This document shows positions 8,030 through 15,310 of a stretch of DNA of 40,844 bases, one piece after another. A program made the position numbers and the translations under genes. Origin of the DNA: Oscillospiraceae bacterium (lineage in GTDB: Bacteria > Bacillota > Clostridia > Oscillospirales > Oscillospiraceae); assembly GCA_021771265.1 (NCBI GenBank), contig JAETPK010000011.1, positions 1 to 40,844 on the forward strand, written 5' to 3'. Each line of letters starts with the position of its first letter. The first letter of the stretch is position 1. The notes under the pieces were generated by a model, which worked only from the letters and a program-made list of their open reading frames with translations, ran no database searches and was not told the origin of the DNA.

Positions 8030-8587
8030 ATGAAACAGCTTTTCAAAAAGAACTGGCTGGCGGGACTGCTGGCCCTGATACTGGCGTTGACATTGACTGC
8101 CTGCGGCGGCACCCAAACGCCCCAGTCTCCCCAGCCGGCGGAGCGGGAAACGGCACAGCCGGCGGAGCAGACCACCCCGGCGGAGGAAACGCAGGCACCG
8201 GAGGAACCGCCGGAGTCCCAGGAAGGCGGGGAAGCGGCGCTGCCGGAGGACGGCGCCTACACCACCAAGGAGGATGTGGCCCTGTACCTGCACCTGTATG
8301 GTCACCTGCCGGATAACTTCATCACGAAAAAAGAGGCGGAAAAGCTGGGGTGGCCCGGCGGCTCCCTGGAGCCCTACGCGCCGGGCAAGTGCATCGGCGG
8401 CAGCCGCTTTGGAAACTATGAGGGCCTGCTGCCGGAGGCGGAGGGCCGCGCCTATACGGAGTGTGACATCGACACGTTGGGGGCGGAGAGCCGGGGGGCC
8501 AAGCGTATCGTGTTCTCCAATGACGGCCTCATCTATTATACGGAGGACCACTACGCCTCCTTTGAACTGCTGTACGGGGAGGAATGA
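8030..8587 (+). CDS. lipid-anchored barnase-type ribonuclease
   Basis: 185 residues in three parts. Residues 1-25 are a lipoprotein signal ending in the lipobox LTAC, so the mature protein should be fixed by Cys25 to the outside of the membrane. Residues 26-75 are a Pro/Glu-rich flexible linker. Residues 80-185 match barnase-like guanyl-specific ribonucleases: KEDVALYLHLYGHLPDNFITKKEA, GKCIGGSRFGNYEG, YTECDID and the C-terminal RIVFSNDGLIYYTEDHY. The residues equivalent to barnase Lys27 (ITK), Glu73 (TECD), Arg87 (RIVFS) and His102 (DHY) are all kept, so it should cleave RNA. Classical barnase is released into the medium; here it is tethered. The barstar gene follows at once. Confidence 0.9.
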   Translation: MKQLFKKNWLAGLLALILALTLTACGGTQTPQSPQPAERETAQPAEQTTPAEETQAPEEPPESQEGGEAALPEDGAYTTKEDVALYLHLYGHLPDNFITKKEAEKLGWPGGSLEPYAPGKCIGGSRFGNYEGLLPEAEGRAYTECDIDTLGAESRGAKRIVFSNDGLIYYTEDHYASFELLYGEE

Positions 8588-8589
8588 CC

Positions 8590-8856
8590 ATGCGCATCGC
8601 GGTATTGGACGGAGACGCCATCTCCACCCGGGAGGAGCTGCACGATGCCCTGGCCCGGGAGCTGGCGCTGCCGGCGTGGTACGGCAGGAATCTGGACGCC
8701 CTGTATGATTGCCTGACGGAGCTGGGAGAGGAGACGGTCCTCCGGGTGACAGACAGTGAGAAGCTGGCGGAAAAGCTGGGCCCCGTGGCCCGGAGCCTTT
8801 TCCAGGTGCTGAAGGACGCGGAAATGGAAAATCCGTGGCTTCGGGTGGAGAAGTGA
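8590..8856 (+). CDS. barstar family ribonuclease inhibitor
   Basis: An 88-residue barstar homologue: the start MRIAVLDGDAI is followed by the inhibitor motif WYGRNLDALYDCLT, which carries the two acidic residues matching barstar Asp35 and Asp39 that block the barnase active site. The track starts at 8584 (ATGACC overlapping the barnase stop), but GGGGAGG at 8576-8582 is only one base from that codon and seven from the ATG at 8590, so 8590 is preferred. Barstar acts in the cytoplasm, so it presumably protects the cell against unexported barnase made by the gene just upstream, to which it is translationally coupled. Confidence 0.9.
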   Translation: MRIAVLDGDAISTREELHDALARELALPAWYGRNLDALYDCLTELGEETVLRVTDSEKLAEKLGPVARSLFQVLKDAEMENPWLRVEK

Positions 8857-8870
8857 GGGGGATATCAGCC

Positions 8871-9533
8871 ATGGAGATCGAACGGAAATTCCTGGTGGAA
8901 GCGCTGCCGGAGCATCTGGAGCAATATCCCGTGCGGCACATCCAGCAGGCGTATCTCTCCACAGACCCTGTGGTGCGGGTGCGCCGCAGCGGGGAGGACT
9001 ATGTGCTCACCTGCAAGGGCCCCGGCCTCCTCAGCCGGGAGGAGTGGGAAACGCCCTTGACGGCGGAGGCCTACGGCCGCTTGCTGGCCAAGGCGGAGGG
9101 GGCGGTCATCACCAAGGACCGCTGGCGCATCCCCTGCGGTCCCTATACCATCGAGTTGGATGTATTCGCGCCGCCTTTTGCTCCGCTGGTGATGGCGGAG
9201 GTGGAATTTCCCACGGAGAGGGAAGCACTGGCCTTCCAACCGCCGACGTGGTTCGGCAGGGAGGTCACGGAGGACGGCGCCTATACCAACGCCACCCTGA
9301 GCCGCCGCTGCGGAGAGGACGCGGTGCGGCCCGGCCGCTACCGCCACTTCAAGGGAAAGGAATACCGGGTGCTGTACACGGCCATCCATTCGGAGACCCG
9401 GGAGCCCATGGTGGTGTACCAGGCGCTGTACGGGGACCACGGCATCTGGGTGCGGCCGGCGTCCATGTGGAATGAAGAGGTGACCCGGGACGGCGTCACG
9501 GACCGGCGGTTCACCTATATCGGGGAGGAATGA
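8871..9533 (+). CDS. CYTH domain-DUF1653 fusion protein
   Basis: 220 residues joining two families. The N-terminal part (1-150) is a CYTH/triphosphate tunnel enzyme: start EIERKFLV with the ExExK-type signature, then VRVRRSGEDYVLTCKG, WETPLTAEAY, ITKDRWRIP, IELDVFAPPFAPLVMAEVEF. Such proteins hydrolyse inorganic triphosphate or ThTP, or bind triphosphates. The C-terminal part (about 155-218) matches DUF1653: GRYRHFKGKEYRVLYTAIHS, VVYQALYGDHGIWVRP and RFTYI. The start at 8871 (after GAGGGGG) gives the typical MEIERKF beginning; the tracked 8835 start overlaps barstar. It lies 14 bases after barstar and 6 before prsW-like, in one operon. Confidence 0.88.
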   Translation: MEIERKFLVEALPEHLEQYPVRHIQQAYLSTDPVVRVRRSGEDYVLTCKGPGLLSREEWETPLTAEAYGRLLAKAEGAVITKDRWRIPCGPYTIELDVFAPPFAPLVMAEVEFPTEREALAFQPPTWFGREVTEDGAYTNATLSRRCGEDAVRPGRYRHFKGKEYRVLYTAIHSETREPMVVYQALYGDHGIWVRPASMWNEEVTRDGVTDRRFTYIGEE

Positions 9534-9539
9534 GAGAAA

Positions 9540-10268
9540 ATGCCGCTTTTCTTTTTTGCCATGCCGGGATTTTACATCCTGGCGGTCTACATCCTGGCGG
9601 CGGTGCTGCCGGCGTGGTTTTTGCTGCGCTACATCTACCGCCACGACACGGTGGAAAAGGAACCCGCCGGTCTGCTGGCGTCGCTGCTGCTGATGGGCGT
9701 GGCCGCCGCCCTTTGCTCCGGTGTGCTGGAGGGAATGGGAGAGGCGGTGCTGTACCGTCTGGTGGACCCCGGCAGTCCGCTTTACACGGTCCTGCTGGCC
9801 TTTTTCGTGGTGGCGCTGGTGGAGGAGGGTACGAAATTTTTGTTCCTGCGCGCCAGGACCTGGCGGGATCCCAATTTCAACTATCGCTTTGACGGCATCG
9901 TATACGCGGTGTTTGTCTCCTTGGGCTTTGCCGCGTTTGAAAACATCCAGTACGTGCTGCACTACGGTTTGTCCGTAGCGCTGCCCCGGGCCCTCTTTGC
10001 CGTTCCGGGCCACATGTCCTTCGCGGTGTTTATGGGCCTGTTTTATGGCCGGGCCAAGCTGTATGAGGCCTGGGGGGACCGGCGCCGGTGCCGGGGAAAC
10101 CTGCTGCGGGCCTATGGTACGTCGGTGCTGCTCCATGGCTGTTACGATGCCTGCGCCATGCAGGGCACCGGCACGGCCATGGCGGCGTTCCTCGTTTTTG
10201 TGGTGCTGATGTTCCGCTCCGCCTTCAGGCATGTGAAACAGGAGTCCTTTACGGATGCGCCTGTATGA
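9540..10268 (+). CDS. PrsW-like intramembrane metalloprotease
   Basis: 242 residues, six to eight membrane helices, with the hallmarks of the PrsW family of membrane-embedded CPBP-like proteases: VEEGTKFLFLR (the EExxK motif, about 99-109), FDGIVYAVFVSLGFAAFENIQY (about 122-143), the membrane histidine segment PGHMSFAVFMG and a second His in LLHGCYDA. In Bacillus, PrsW cuts the anti-sigma factor RsiW in response to envelope stress. The target here is unknown; an anti-sigma gene lies about 5 kb away at 15311-16309 but not in the same operon. It is the last gene of the barnase unit and is followed directly by a terminator. Confidence 0.88.
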   Translation: MPLFFFAMPGFYILAVYILAAVLPAWFLLRYIYRHDTVEKEPAGLLASLLLMGVAAALCSGVLEGMGEAVLYRLVDPGSPLYTVLLAFFVVALVEEGTKFLFLRARTWRDPNFNYRFDGIVYAVFVSLGFAAFENIQYVLHYGLSVALPRALFAVPGHMSFAVFMGLFYGRAKLYEAWGDRRRCRGNLLRAYGTSVLLHGCYDACAMQGTGTAMAAFLVFVVLMFRSAFRHVKQESFTDAPV

Positions 10269-10269
10269 A

Positions 10270-10303
10270 ATACCGCCGGGAAGCAGTCGCTTCCCGGCGG
10301 TAT
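10270..10303. terminator. bidirectional terminator
   Basis: Perfect 15-bp stem ATACCGCCGGGAAGC (10270-10284) / 10289-10303 with loop AGTC, sitting between the convergent prsW-like and glycosyltransferase genes, two bases from the stop codon of the latter. The T-tract is short on the + strand (CTTTAT). Confidence 0.85.
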
Positions 10304-10305
10304 CT

Positions 10306-11643
10306 TTATGAAAGTACGCTTCGGATATTATTCTGGATCCGGCTGCTGAACTGAGAGCAGGCATCCGCCTCCTCCTTCGTGAAGCCGGACAGGAGCTCCT
10401 GCCGCATATCCCGCAGGGCGCTGTCCAGATCCGCCAGTATGGGGTCTGCCGCAGGCAGGAAGGTGACGATCAGCCGCTTTTTCTCTGGTGTATTCTTGCG
10501 GGGCCCCTCTCTGCGGGTATCGTCCAGCTTTACCAGCTCCCGGGAAGAAAGACGCTGCAGGGAAAGCGTGACACTGCTGCGGGACTGGTTTGTAAAGTCC
10601 GCCAGGTCCTTCCGGGAAATGGAGGAGCCCATCTGGAACAGACACAGCAGCAGGCGGGTATCCTTCAAAGACAGGTCGTGCTTCAGGGCCACCAGCTCCA
10701 GATGGCGGTCCAGCAGCTTCCGCAGGCGGAAGCTGTCGTGCAGAGGTCCATCTCCCGCCAGAATATCCGGAGAGACCTGAAGCCGCTCGCTGCCAAGGCG
10801 GGTGGAGCCGGGGAGTATAGTGGGCGGAACCGCGCCGTCTCCGGCGGCGTCCACCAGGAAACGGTACACTTTCAGACGGCTTTTTTCGTATTCCTCCTCG
10901 TCCAGGACCGTTTTGAAAAACCGCTGGTAATACTCAAAGACCGTCAGCTTCATCCGCACGGTTTTGGAGATGCTGAGACCCTGGCTGTTCACCAGGGAGC
11001 CTTTGGTCTTCACATAGTAGTAAATGGGGACCTGGAGGGCATAAAAGCGCTGGGCGTGGCGGATATACTCCAAATTGAACATGAAGTCCTCGCACCAGCT
11101 GATCTTCGGGTCCATCCGCAGGTGGTAGCGCTCCACGATATCCCGGCGGTAGAGCTTGTTCCAAAGGACGCCGTAATAGAAATCCGCGGGATTTTCCATC
11201 ATGTGGGCGGCGTATTCCTCCCGGGTGAGCACAGAGTCCTCATCAATGTCTCCCTTGTGGGACACCCGCTCGCCCACCACCCGGTAAAAATCCGAGATGA
11301 CCAGGTCGCACTGATTGTCTTCCGCGGCCCGGACCAGGGAGAAGGTGGCCTCCGGCGTAATCCAGTCATCGCTGTCCAGAAACTGGAGGTAGGTGCCCTT
11401 GGCCTGGGCAAGGGCCAGGTTTCGGGCGTTGGAGACACCTGCGTTTTCCTTGTGGAACACCCGCACCCGGGAGTCCCGGGCGGCGTAGCTGTCACACAGG
11501 TCGCCGGAGGAGTCCGTGCTGCCGTCGTTGACCAGCAGCAGCTCCAGATCCTGATAGGTCTGGTTTAAAATGCTGTTTACGCAGCGGGCCAGGGTCTTTT
11601 CCGCGTTGTAAACAGGAACGATGATACTGACGGTGGGGGGCAT
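10306..11643 (-). CDS. family 2 glycosyltransferase fused to a MarR-type winged-helix domain
   Basis: 445 residues. Residues 1-about 230 are a GT2 (GT-A) enzyme: VSIIVPVYNAEKTLARCVNSI, LLLVNDGSTDSS, NAGVSNARNLAL, the metal/donor motif FLDSDDWI (about 91) and WCEDFMFNLEY. This part would transfer a sugar from a nucleotide donor to a surface or capsule acceptor. Residues about 300-445 are not glycosyltransferase-like: LKHDLSLKDTRLLLCLFQMGSSISRKDLADFTNQSRSSVTLSLQRLSSRELV then DDTRREGPRKNTPEKKRLIVTFLPAADPIL looks like a complete MarR DNA-binding domain with recognition helix and wing. The reading frame is continuous with no stop at the join. Start ATG follows AAAGGAG. It lies 12 bases after the SGNH hydrolase gene. 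Confidence 0.88.
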   Translation of the reverse strand: MPPTVSIIVPVYNAEKTLARCVNSILNQTYQDLELLLVNDGSTDSSGDLCDSYAARDSRVRVFHKENAGVSNARNLALAQAKGTYLQFLDSDDWITPEATFSLVRAAEDNQCDLVISDFYRVVGERVSHKGDIDEDSVLTREEYAAHMMENPADFYYGVLWNKLYRRDIVERYHLRMDPKISWCEDFMFNLEYIRHAQRFYALQVPIYYYVKTKGSLVNSQGLSISKTVRMKLTVFEYYQRFFKTVLDEEEYEKSRLKVYRFLVDAAGDGAVPPTILPGSTRLGSERLQVSPDILAGDGPLHDSFRLRKLLDRHLELVALKHDLSLKDTRLLLCLFQMGSSISRKDLADFTNQSRSSVTLSLQRLSSRELVKLDDTRREGPRKNTPEKKRLIVTFLPAADPILADLDSALRDMRQELLSGFTKEEADACSQFSSRIQNNIRSVLS

Positions 11644-11655
11644 GACAGTCTCCTT

Positions 11656-12258
11656 TTACAGGCATTGAGAAGGGGTAGGGCTTGCGGGGAGCAGGGCGTC
11701 CAGGGTCTCGGCAATGTGCCGGGCAAAGGACTTGTGGCCGTCCTCTGAAAAGTGGACGCCATCGAAGGTCAGGCCAATCTTCCAGCGTTCGGCATCGGCA
11801 AAGGCGCAGCCCAGCTTTTGCGCCAGCGCCTCATAGCAGCCGGCAAGCCGGACGGACTCGGTGAGCAGGCGGTCCTCTGTTACCCAGGAGCCGGGCCGCA
11901 TGGCCGGCGGGGAGATCAGCAGGGTTCGAGGATGGGCCAGAATGGTGAGAAACGCTTCCATCCGGGCAGTCACACGCTCGGCGGTAAAGCCGGGGCGGCA
12001 GAGCAGGTCGTTGCTGCCCAGCATGACCGCGAACACGTCCGGATCTGCCTGGCGCAGCAGCGCCTGGGCCTCCTCCCACTGGCTGGGATGGGTGGGGATC
12101 TCCCGGCCGTTTTGACCGCAGCAGGTGACGGACCAGTCCGACACGCCGTCCAAAATGCCGGTCCAGCGGATGTCCTTGGCGTAGCGGTCGCCTAAGAAGG
12201 AACGGGGGTCGTAGCCGTATGTATTGGAATCTCCATAGCAGAGTACAGTCCGGGACAT
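11656..12258 (-). CDS. SGNH/GDSL hydrolase
   Basis: A 200-residue esterase-like hydrolase with the SGNH blocks: nucleophile Ser in CYGDSNTYG (block I, about 7-15), Gly of the oxyanion hole in CCGQNGRE, Asn in LGSNDLL (block III, about 80) and the Asp/His pair in DGVHFSEDGH (block V, about 169). No signal peptide, so a cytoplasmic esterase or acyl hydrolase on small or sugar-linked esters is likely; the substrate is unknown. The start follows AGGAGG. Its 3' end is 12 bases from the glycosyltransferase gene, suggesting joint transcription. Confidence 0.9.
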   Translation of the reverse strand: MSRTVLCYGDSNTYGYDPRSFLGDRYAKDIRWTGILDGVSDWSVTCCGQNGREIPTHPSQWEEAQALLRQADPDVFAVMLGSNDLLCRPGFTAERVTARMEAFLTILAHPRTLLISPPAMRPGSWVTEDRLLTESVRLAGCYEALAQKLGCAFADAERWKIGLTFDGVHFSEDGHKSFARHIAETLDALLPASPTPSQCL

Positions 12259-12352
12259 GGTAGCTTCCTCCTGTCTGAATTGTCGTGTGTCCGGCAGAGG
12301 CCTTGAGGGATGAAAAGCGGCAAAGCATACCGGCGCGTGGAATCAAGGGAAA

Positions 12353-12376
12353 CCGCCGCGGAAATGACCGCGGCGG
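12353..12376 (-). terminator. probable terminator of the ribokinase-like gene
   Basis: Nine-bp GC stem CCGCCGCGG (12353-12361) / 12368-12376 with a six-base loop, starting six bases after the stop codon on the - strand. The tail on that strand is only moderately T-rich (TTTCCCTTGATT), so the call is less firm than for the others. Confidence 0.6.
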
Positions 12377-12381
12377 CTGCT

Positions 12382-13386
12382 TCATGCGTTCAGTGCGTCC
12401 AGCAGGGACAGATCGAAGCCATCGTAATTCCGCTGCCGCAGCAGGGCCACCACCTCGTCCAGGGTGGGCAGAGAGGGCATGGCGCCCATGCGGGAAACGG
12501 TGATGGCGGCGGTGTGGCTGGCGAAAGCCAGCGCCTCCCGCTGGGAAAGCCCCGCGGTCAGACCCACGGACAGAGCGCCCACAAAGGAATCGCCGGCGGC
12601 GGTGGGGTCCGCCACATGGTCCATGTGGACACTGGGGATGTACTGGATGGAGTCAGCGCCTGCCACGGCGGAGCCCTGCCCGCCCAGGGTGATGATGACG
12701 TTCTCCACCCCCTTGGCCCGCAGGGCCTTGGCGATGGCCTGGAGGTCGGCGTCCTTCAAAAGACCGTTTTCCTCTGTCCGCAGAGGCAGGCCGGTCTCCG
12801 TGGAGGCCTCCTGCTCGTTGGGGGTCAGGTACGTGACAAGGTGCAGCAGCTGGTCATCCAAGTCGGTGGCGGGGGCGGGATTCAGCATCACCGGCACGCC
12901 GGCCGCCTTGGCCCAGCCTGCCACGGCGCGGTTCACTTCCAGGGGGACCTCCAGCTGGAGCAGCACCATGTCATAGGAGGCGATCTCCTCCCGGAGCCAT
13001 TCCACCTCCGCCACGGTCAGCGTCCGGTTGGCGCCGGGAATGACCACGATGCGGTTTTGGGCGGTGTGCTCCGTCACCTCCAGAGTCACATGGCCCACGC
13101 CGGAGCTGATGCCCTGACGCACCAGCACATGGCTGACATCCACGCCGGCCCGGCGGGGCGTTTCCAGCAGGGTCTGACCAAACAGGTCATCCCCCACGCA
13201 GCCCATCATGGTGACATCCGCCCCCAGACGGGCGCATTGGAGGGCTTGGTTGGCACCCTTGCCGCCGGGGGCCATATGGAAGGATAATCCATATACGGTC
13301 TGGGCGGAGGCGGGGATCTTTTCCGTGGTGGCGATCACGTCCATGACAAAGCTGCCAACAACTAAGATACGCGGTTTTCTCTGCAT
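12382..13386 (-). CDS. ribokinase-like PfkB family sugar kinase
   Basis: 334 residues, typical for ribokinase. PfkB motifs are present: ILVVGSFVMDVI at the N-terminus, PGGKGANQALQCARLGA (about 42-58), the ATP-site region VENVIITLGGQG, and the catalytic segment DPTAAGDSFVGAL (about 264-276), whose Asp is the catalytic base. It would phosphorylate ribose or a related sugar or nucleoside; no rbsD or transporter is adjacent, so the substrate is open. The ORF extends to 13617, but the first good start is the ATG at 13386 behind a promoter and ACAGGAG, although the spacing of about 11 is long. Confidence 0.87.
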   Translation of the reverse strand: MQRKPRILVVGSFVMDVIATTEKIPASAQTVYGLSFHMAPGGKGANQALQCARLGADVTMMGCVGDDLFGQTLLETPRRAGVDVSHVLVRQGISSGVGHVTLEVTEHTAQNRIVVIPGANRTLTVAEVEWLREEIASYDMVLLQLEVPLEVNRAVAGWAKAAGVPVMLNPAPATDLDDQLLHLVTYLTPNEQEASTETGLPLRTEENGLLKDADLQAIAKALRAKGVENVIITLGGQGSAVAGADSIQYIPSVHMDHVADPTAAGDSFVGALSVGLTAGLSQREALAFASHTAAITVSRMGAMPSLPTLDEVVALLRQRNYDGFDLSLLDALNA

Positions 13387-13428
13387 GATGCTGATAACTC
13401 CTGTTTTGCGAAGTAAGATATTACTGCT

Positions 13429-13456
13429 ATTATAAAACTTCACAAAAAAATTACAA
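13429..13456 (-). promoter_or_regulatory. promoter of the ribokinase-like gene
   Basis: On the - strand TTGTAA (13456-13451) and a perfect TATAAT (13434-13429) with a 16-base A/T-rich spacer, about 43 bases from the start codon at 13386. Confidence 0.72.
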
Positions 13457-13507
13457 GAGCTTTTGGGAAAGTTAAAAGATAAACGATTAAACAGCGGCGA
13501 GAATATA

Positions 13508-13544
13508 GAAAAGATCCCGGCCATTTCCTTGCGCGGATGACCGG
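13508..13544 (-). terminator. probable terminator of the XRE/PstS-like unit
   Basis: Stem CCGGTCAT (13544-13537) / ATGGCCGG (13524-13517) on the - strand with one G-T pair and a 12-base loop, followed by GATCTTTTCT. It lies 9 bases after the stop codon of the binding-protein gene. Confidence 0.55.
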
Positions 13545-13553
13545 CGGCACAGG

Positions 13554-14750
13554 CTATGACAGCGCGACATATCCCGTTTTCTCCACGATGGACTGCCCCT
13601 GGGGGGATAGCATCCATTCCAGAAACGCGGCAATGTCCGAATTGGTCTCCTGGGGAGAGGGATAACCGGCAGGCGCGGCGGTGACGGCGTAAAACTCGGA
13701 GGAGATGGGGTAGCTGCCGTTCCGGATGGTCTCCCTGGTGGGAGCCACGCCGTTCAGCGTCAGCAGGCGGATGTCGTTGCTGGATACCATCTCCGTGGAG
13801 TAAAAGCGGAAGGAGAAGCCGATGGCGTTTTTATAATTGCGGTAGCTGGCCACCTGGCGGATGATGCCGTCCATGGCGGAGATGCGGTCCTCCGTTTCCG
13901 GCTCCAGCAGGGGGACATCCCCCATCAGGCGCTGGAGGGCGGACTGGCTGCCGCTGTTCTCCGCCCGCTGGAAGGGTCGGATGGGCCAGCTTTTGCCGCC
14001 CACCTGTCTCCAACTGGTGATCTCGCCGGAGTAGATGCTCCGCACCTCCTCCACCGTCAGCTCCGTCACCGGATTCCGGCTGTTGACGAAAAAGACGAAG
14101 GCCTCCCTGCCGATGGGGGTCATGTGCAGCGTCAGGCCCGCCCGCTCCGCGGCCGCCAGCTGCGCCTCGGAGGGTGCGGCGGCAAAGATGATGTCCACCT
14201 CCCGGTCCAGCAGCCGCTGGTAGGCGCCCACGGTGTTGGAGCAAGCCACCGTGCCGGAAAGGGGGTAGTCGCCCTCCGGATAGACGGCCTGGACAAAGCC
14301 GGCGTAAACAGGATACAGGGCGGTGGCTCCGTCCAGCCGCAGGTGCCGGGCGGTGAAGGAATCGAAGCGCAGGGTGGAGGGCTTGTCCAGCGTCACGGCC
14401 TTGGTGCCCTCTGTAAAGGGCTGATACTCCCGCAGCAGCAGGGCCCGGTCATCCAGAGTGGGGAGATGCTCCCGATAGGCCCCCCAGCCGCCCCAGGCCG
14501 CCGCCAGCACACAGACCGCCAGAAATCCGCACTTCACCCGGCGTTTGCCTGTGCTTCCCAGATACCCGGAGCCTGTCAGGATCAGCGCCAACAGGCCGGC
14601 ACCGCCCACAGCCAGCAGGGGCCAGAGGGCATACAGGGGAATGGCGCCGCTGAGCAGAGCCAGCAGAAGGGCAAAGAGAATGGCTCCGCCCAGGAAGAAA
14701 ATGAGCAGGATACTGTTGAGCAATGCCCGCAGAGCTTTTTTCCAGTTCAT
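13554..14750 (-). CDS. membrane-anchored PstS-like periplasmic-binding protein
   Basis: 398 residues. The first about 95 residues form three hydrophobic helices (about 13-35, 38-62, 74-92), an unusual N-terminus for this family. Residues about 110-398 are a type II substrate-binding domain like PstS/PBP-like proteins: RHLRLDGATALYPVYAGF, CSNTVGAYQRLLDREVDIIFAA, EVRSIYSGEITSWRQVGG, RAENSGSQSALQRL and IGFSFRFYS. PstS proteins bind phosphate using Thr/Ser residues in such loops, but there are no pstCAB genes here, so the protein may be a sensor or lone binding protein rather than part of a transporter. Its start overlaps the XRE gene by four bases (ATGA type), so it is translationally coupled to a regulator. 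Confidence 0.82.
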   Translation of the reverse strand: MNWKKALRALLNSILLIFFLGGAILFALLLALLSGAIPLYALWPLLAVGGAGLLALILTGSGYLGSTGKRRVKCGFLAVCVLAAAWGGWGAYREHLPTLDDRALLLREYQPFTEGTKAVTLDKPSTLRFDSFTARHLRLDGATALYPVYAGFVQAVYPEGDYPLSGTVACSNTVGAYQRLLDREVDIIFAAAPSEAQLAAAERAGLTLHMTPIGREAFVFFVNSRNPVTELTVEEVRSIYSGEITSWRQVGGKSWPIRPFQRAENSGSQSALQRLMGDVPLLEPETEDRISAMDGIIRQVASYRNYKNAIGFSFRFYSTEMVSSNDIRLLTLNGVAPTRETIRNGSYPISSEFYAVTAAPAGYPSPQETNSDIAAFLEWMLSPQGQSIVEKTGYVALS

Positions 14751-15208
14751 CGTGCCGCCTCCCCTTGCAGAATGTCCAGTCTGCGGCGGACCTGGTCCAA
14801 CTCAAAAGAGGAGCAGACCCGCTCGTTTTCCTGATTCAGTGCCCGGTAGTGCTGGGAGATAATGTTCTGCTGGATCTGACAGCCTAGGTAGGTGTCCACC
14901 GTCCGCCACCAGACCTTGCCGCCCATGGTTTTGGGATAGTGGGGGGACAGGTCCTGAAATGCCAGGGCCAGCACCATGTCCCTGGCCTCGCCGCCCAGCA
15001 GGCCGGCCAGCACCTGACTGCCGGAGAAGATGGTGCAGAAGGCCACGGCGCCCGTCCAGCCCAGAGAGGAGCGGCCCTTTTCGATCTCCACCAGCGTTTT
15101 TTTCGAGATGCCCAGGGCCTTTGCCATGGCATCCTGGGTGAAGCCGTATTCCGTCCGTACCAGCTTTACCTGCTGGTTCAGGGCATGGATAAACTGGTCT
15201 CTGGTCAT
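14747..15208 (-). CDS. XRE family helix-turn-helix regulator
   Basis: 153 residues with an N-terminal Cro/CI-type domain: LNQQVKLVRTEYGFTQDAMAKALGISKKTLVEIEKGRSSLGW (about 10-50), a textbook XRE domain. The C-terminal 100 residues are unassigned and predicted helical. The tracked ORF starts at 15268, but the ATG at 15208 sits behind AGGAGG with 7-base spacing and gives the usual short N-terminus (MTRDQFIHALNQQ), so it is preferred. The promoter -10 is covered by a dyad likely to be its own operator. The downstream partner is the membrane-anchored PstS-like protein, which could supply the signal; this is inference. Confidence 0.87.
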   Translation of the reverse strand: MTRDQFIHALNQQVKLVRTEYGFTQDAMAKALGISKKTLVEIEKGRSSLGWTGAVAFCTIFSGSQVLAGLLGGEARDMVLALAFQDLSPHYPKTMGGKVWWRTVDTYLGCQIQQNIISQHYRALNQENERVCSSFELDQVRRRLDILQGEAAR

Positions 15209-15233
15209 GGGGCCATCCTCCTGTTTCTTGAAT

Positions 15234-15268
15234 AGTGTAATTTTACACTTTTTGAATAAAAATATCAA
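15234..15268 (-). promoter_or_regulatory. XRE promoter with overlapping dyad operator
   Basis: On the - strand TTGATA (15268-15263) and TAAAAT (15245-15240) are 17 bases apart. An inverted repeat AGTGTAA-tt-TTACACT (15234-15249) lies exactly over the -10, the expected place for an autorepressor of the XRE type. Confidence 0.72.
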
Positions 15269-15276
15269 TAAAAAAT

Positions 15277-15302
15277 GGCTCCCGTCCAGATGGACGGGAG
15301 CC
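15277..15302 (-). terminator. terminator of the sigma/anti-sigma unit
   Basis: Perfect 12-bp stem GGCTCCCGTCCA (15277-15288) / 15291-15302 with a two-base centre, followed on the - strand by ATTTTTT. It begins eight bases after the stop codon of the 15311-16309 gene and precedes the XRE promoter. Confidence 0.92.
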
Positions 15303-15310
15303 GGAGGGAT

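Noticed and set aside
8030-8856. Classical plasmid-type toxin-antitoxin pair
   Set aside because: The barnase homologue has a lipoprotein signal and should act outside the cell, so this is an exported nuclease with a protective inhibitor rather than an intracellular toxin-antitoxin pair.
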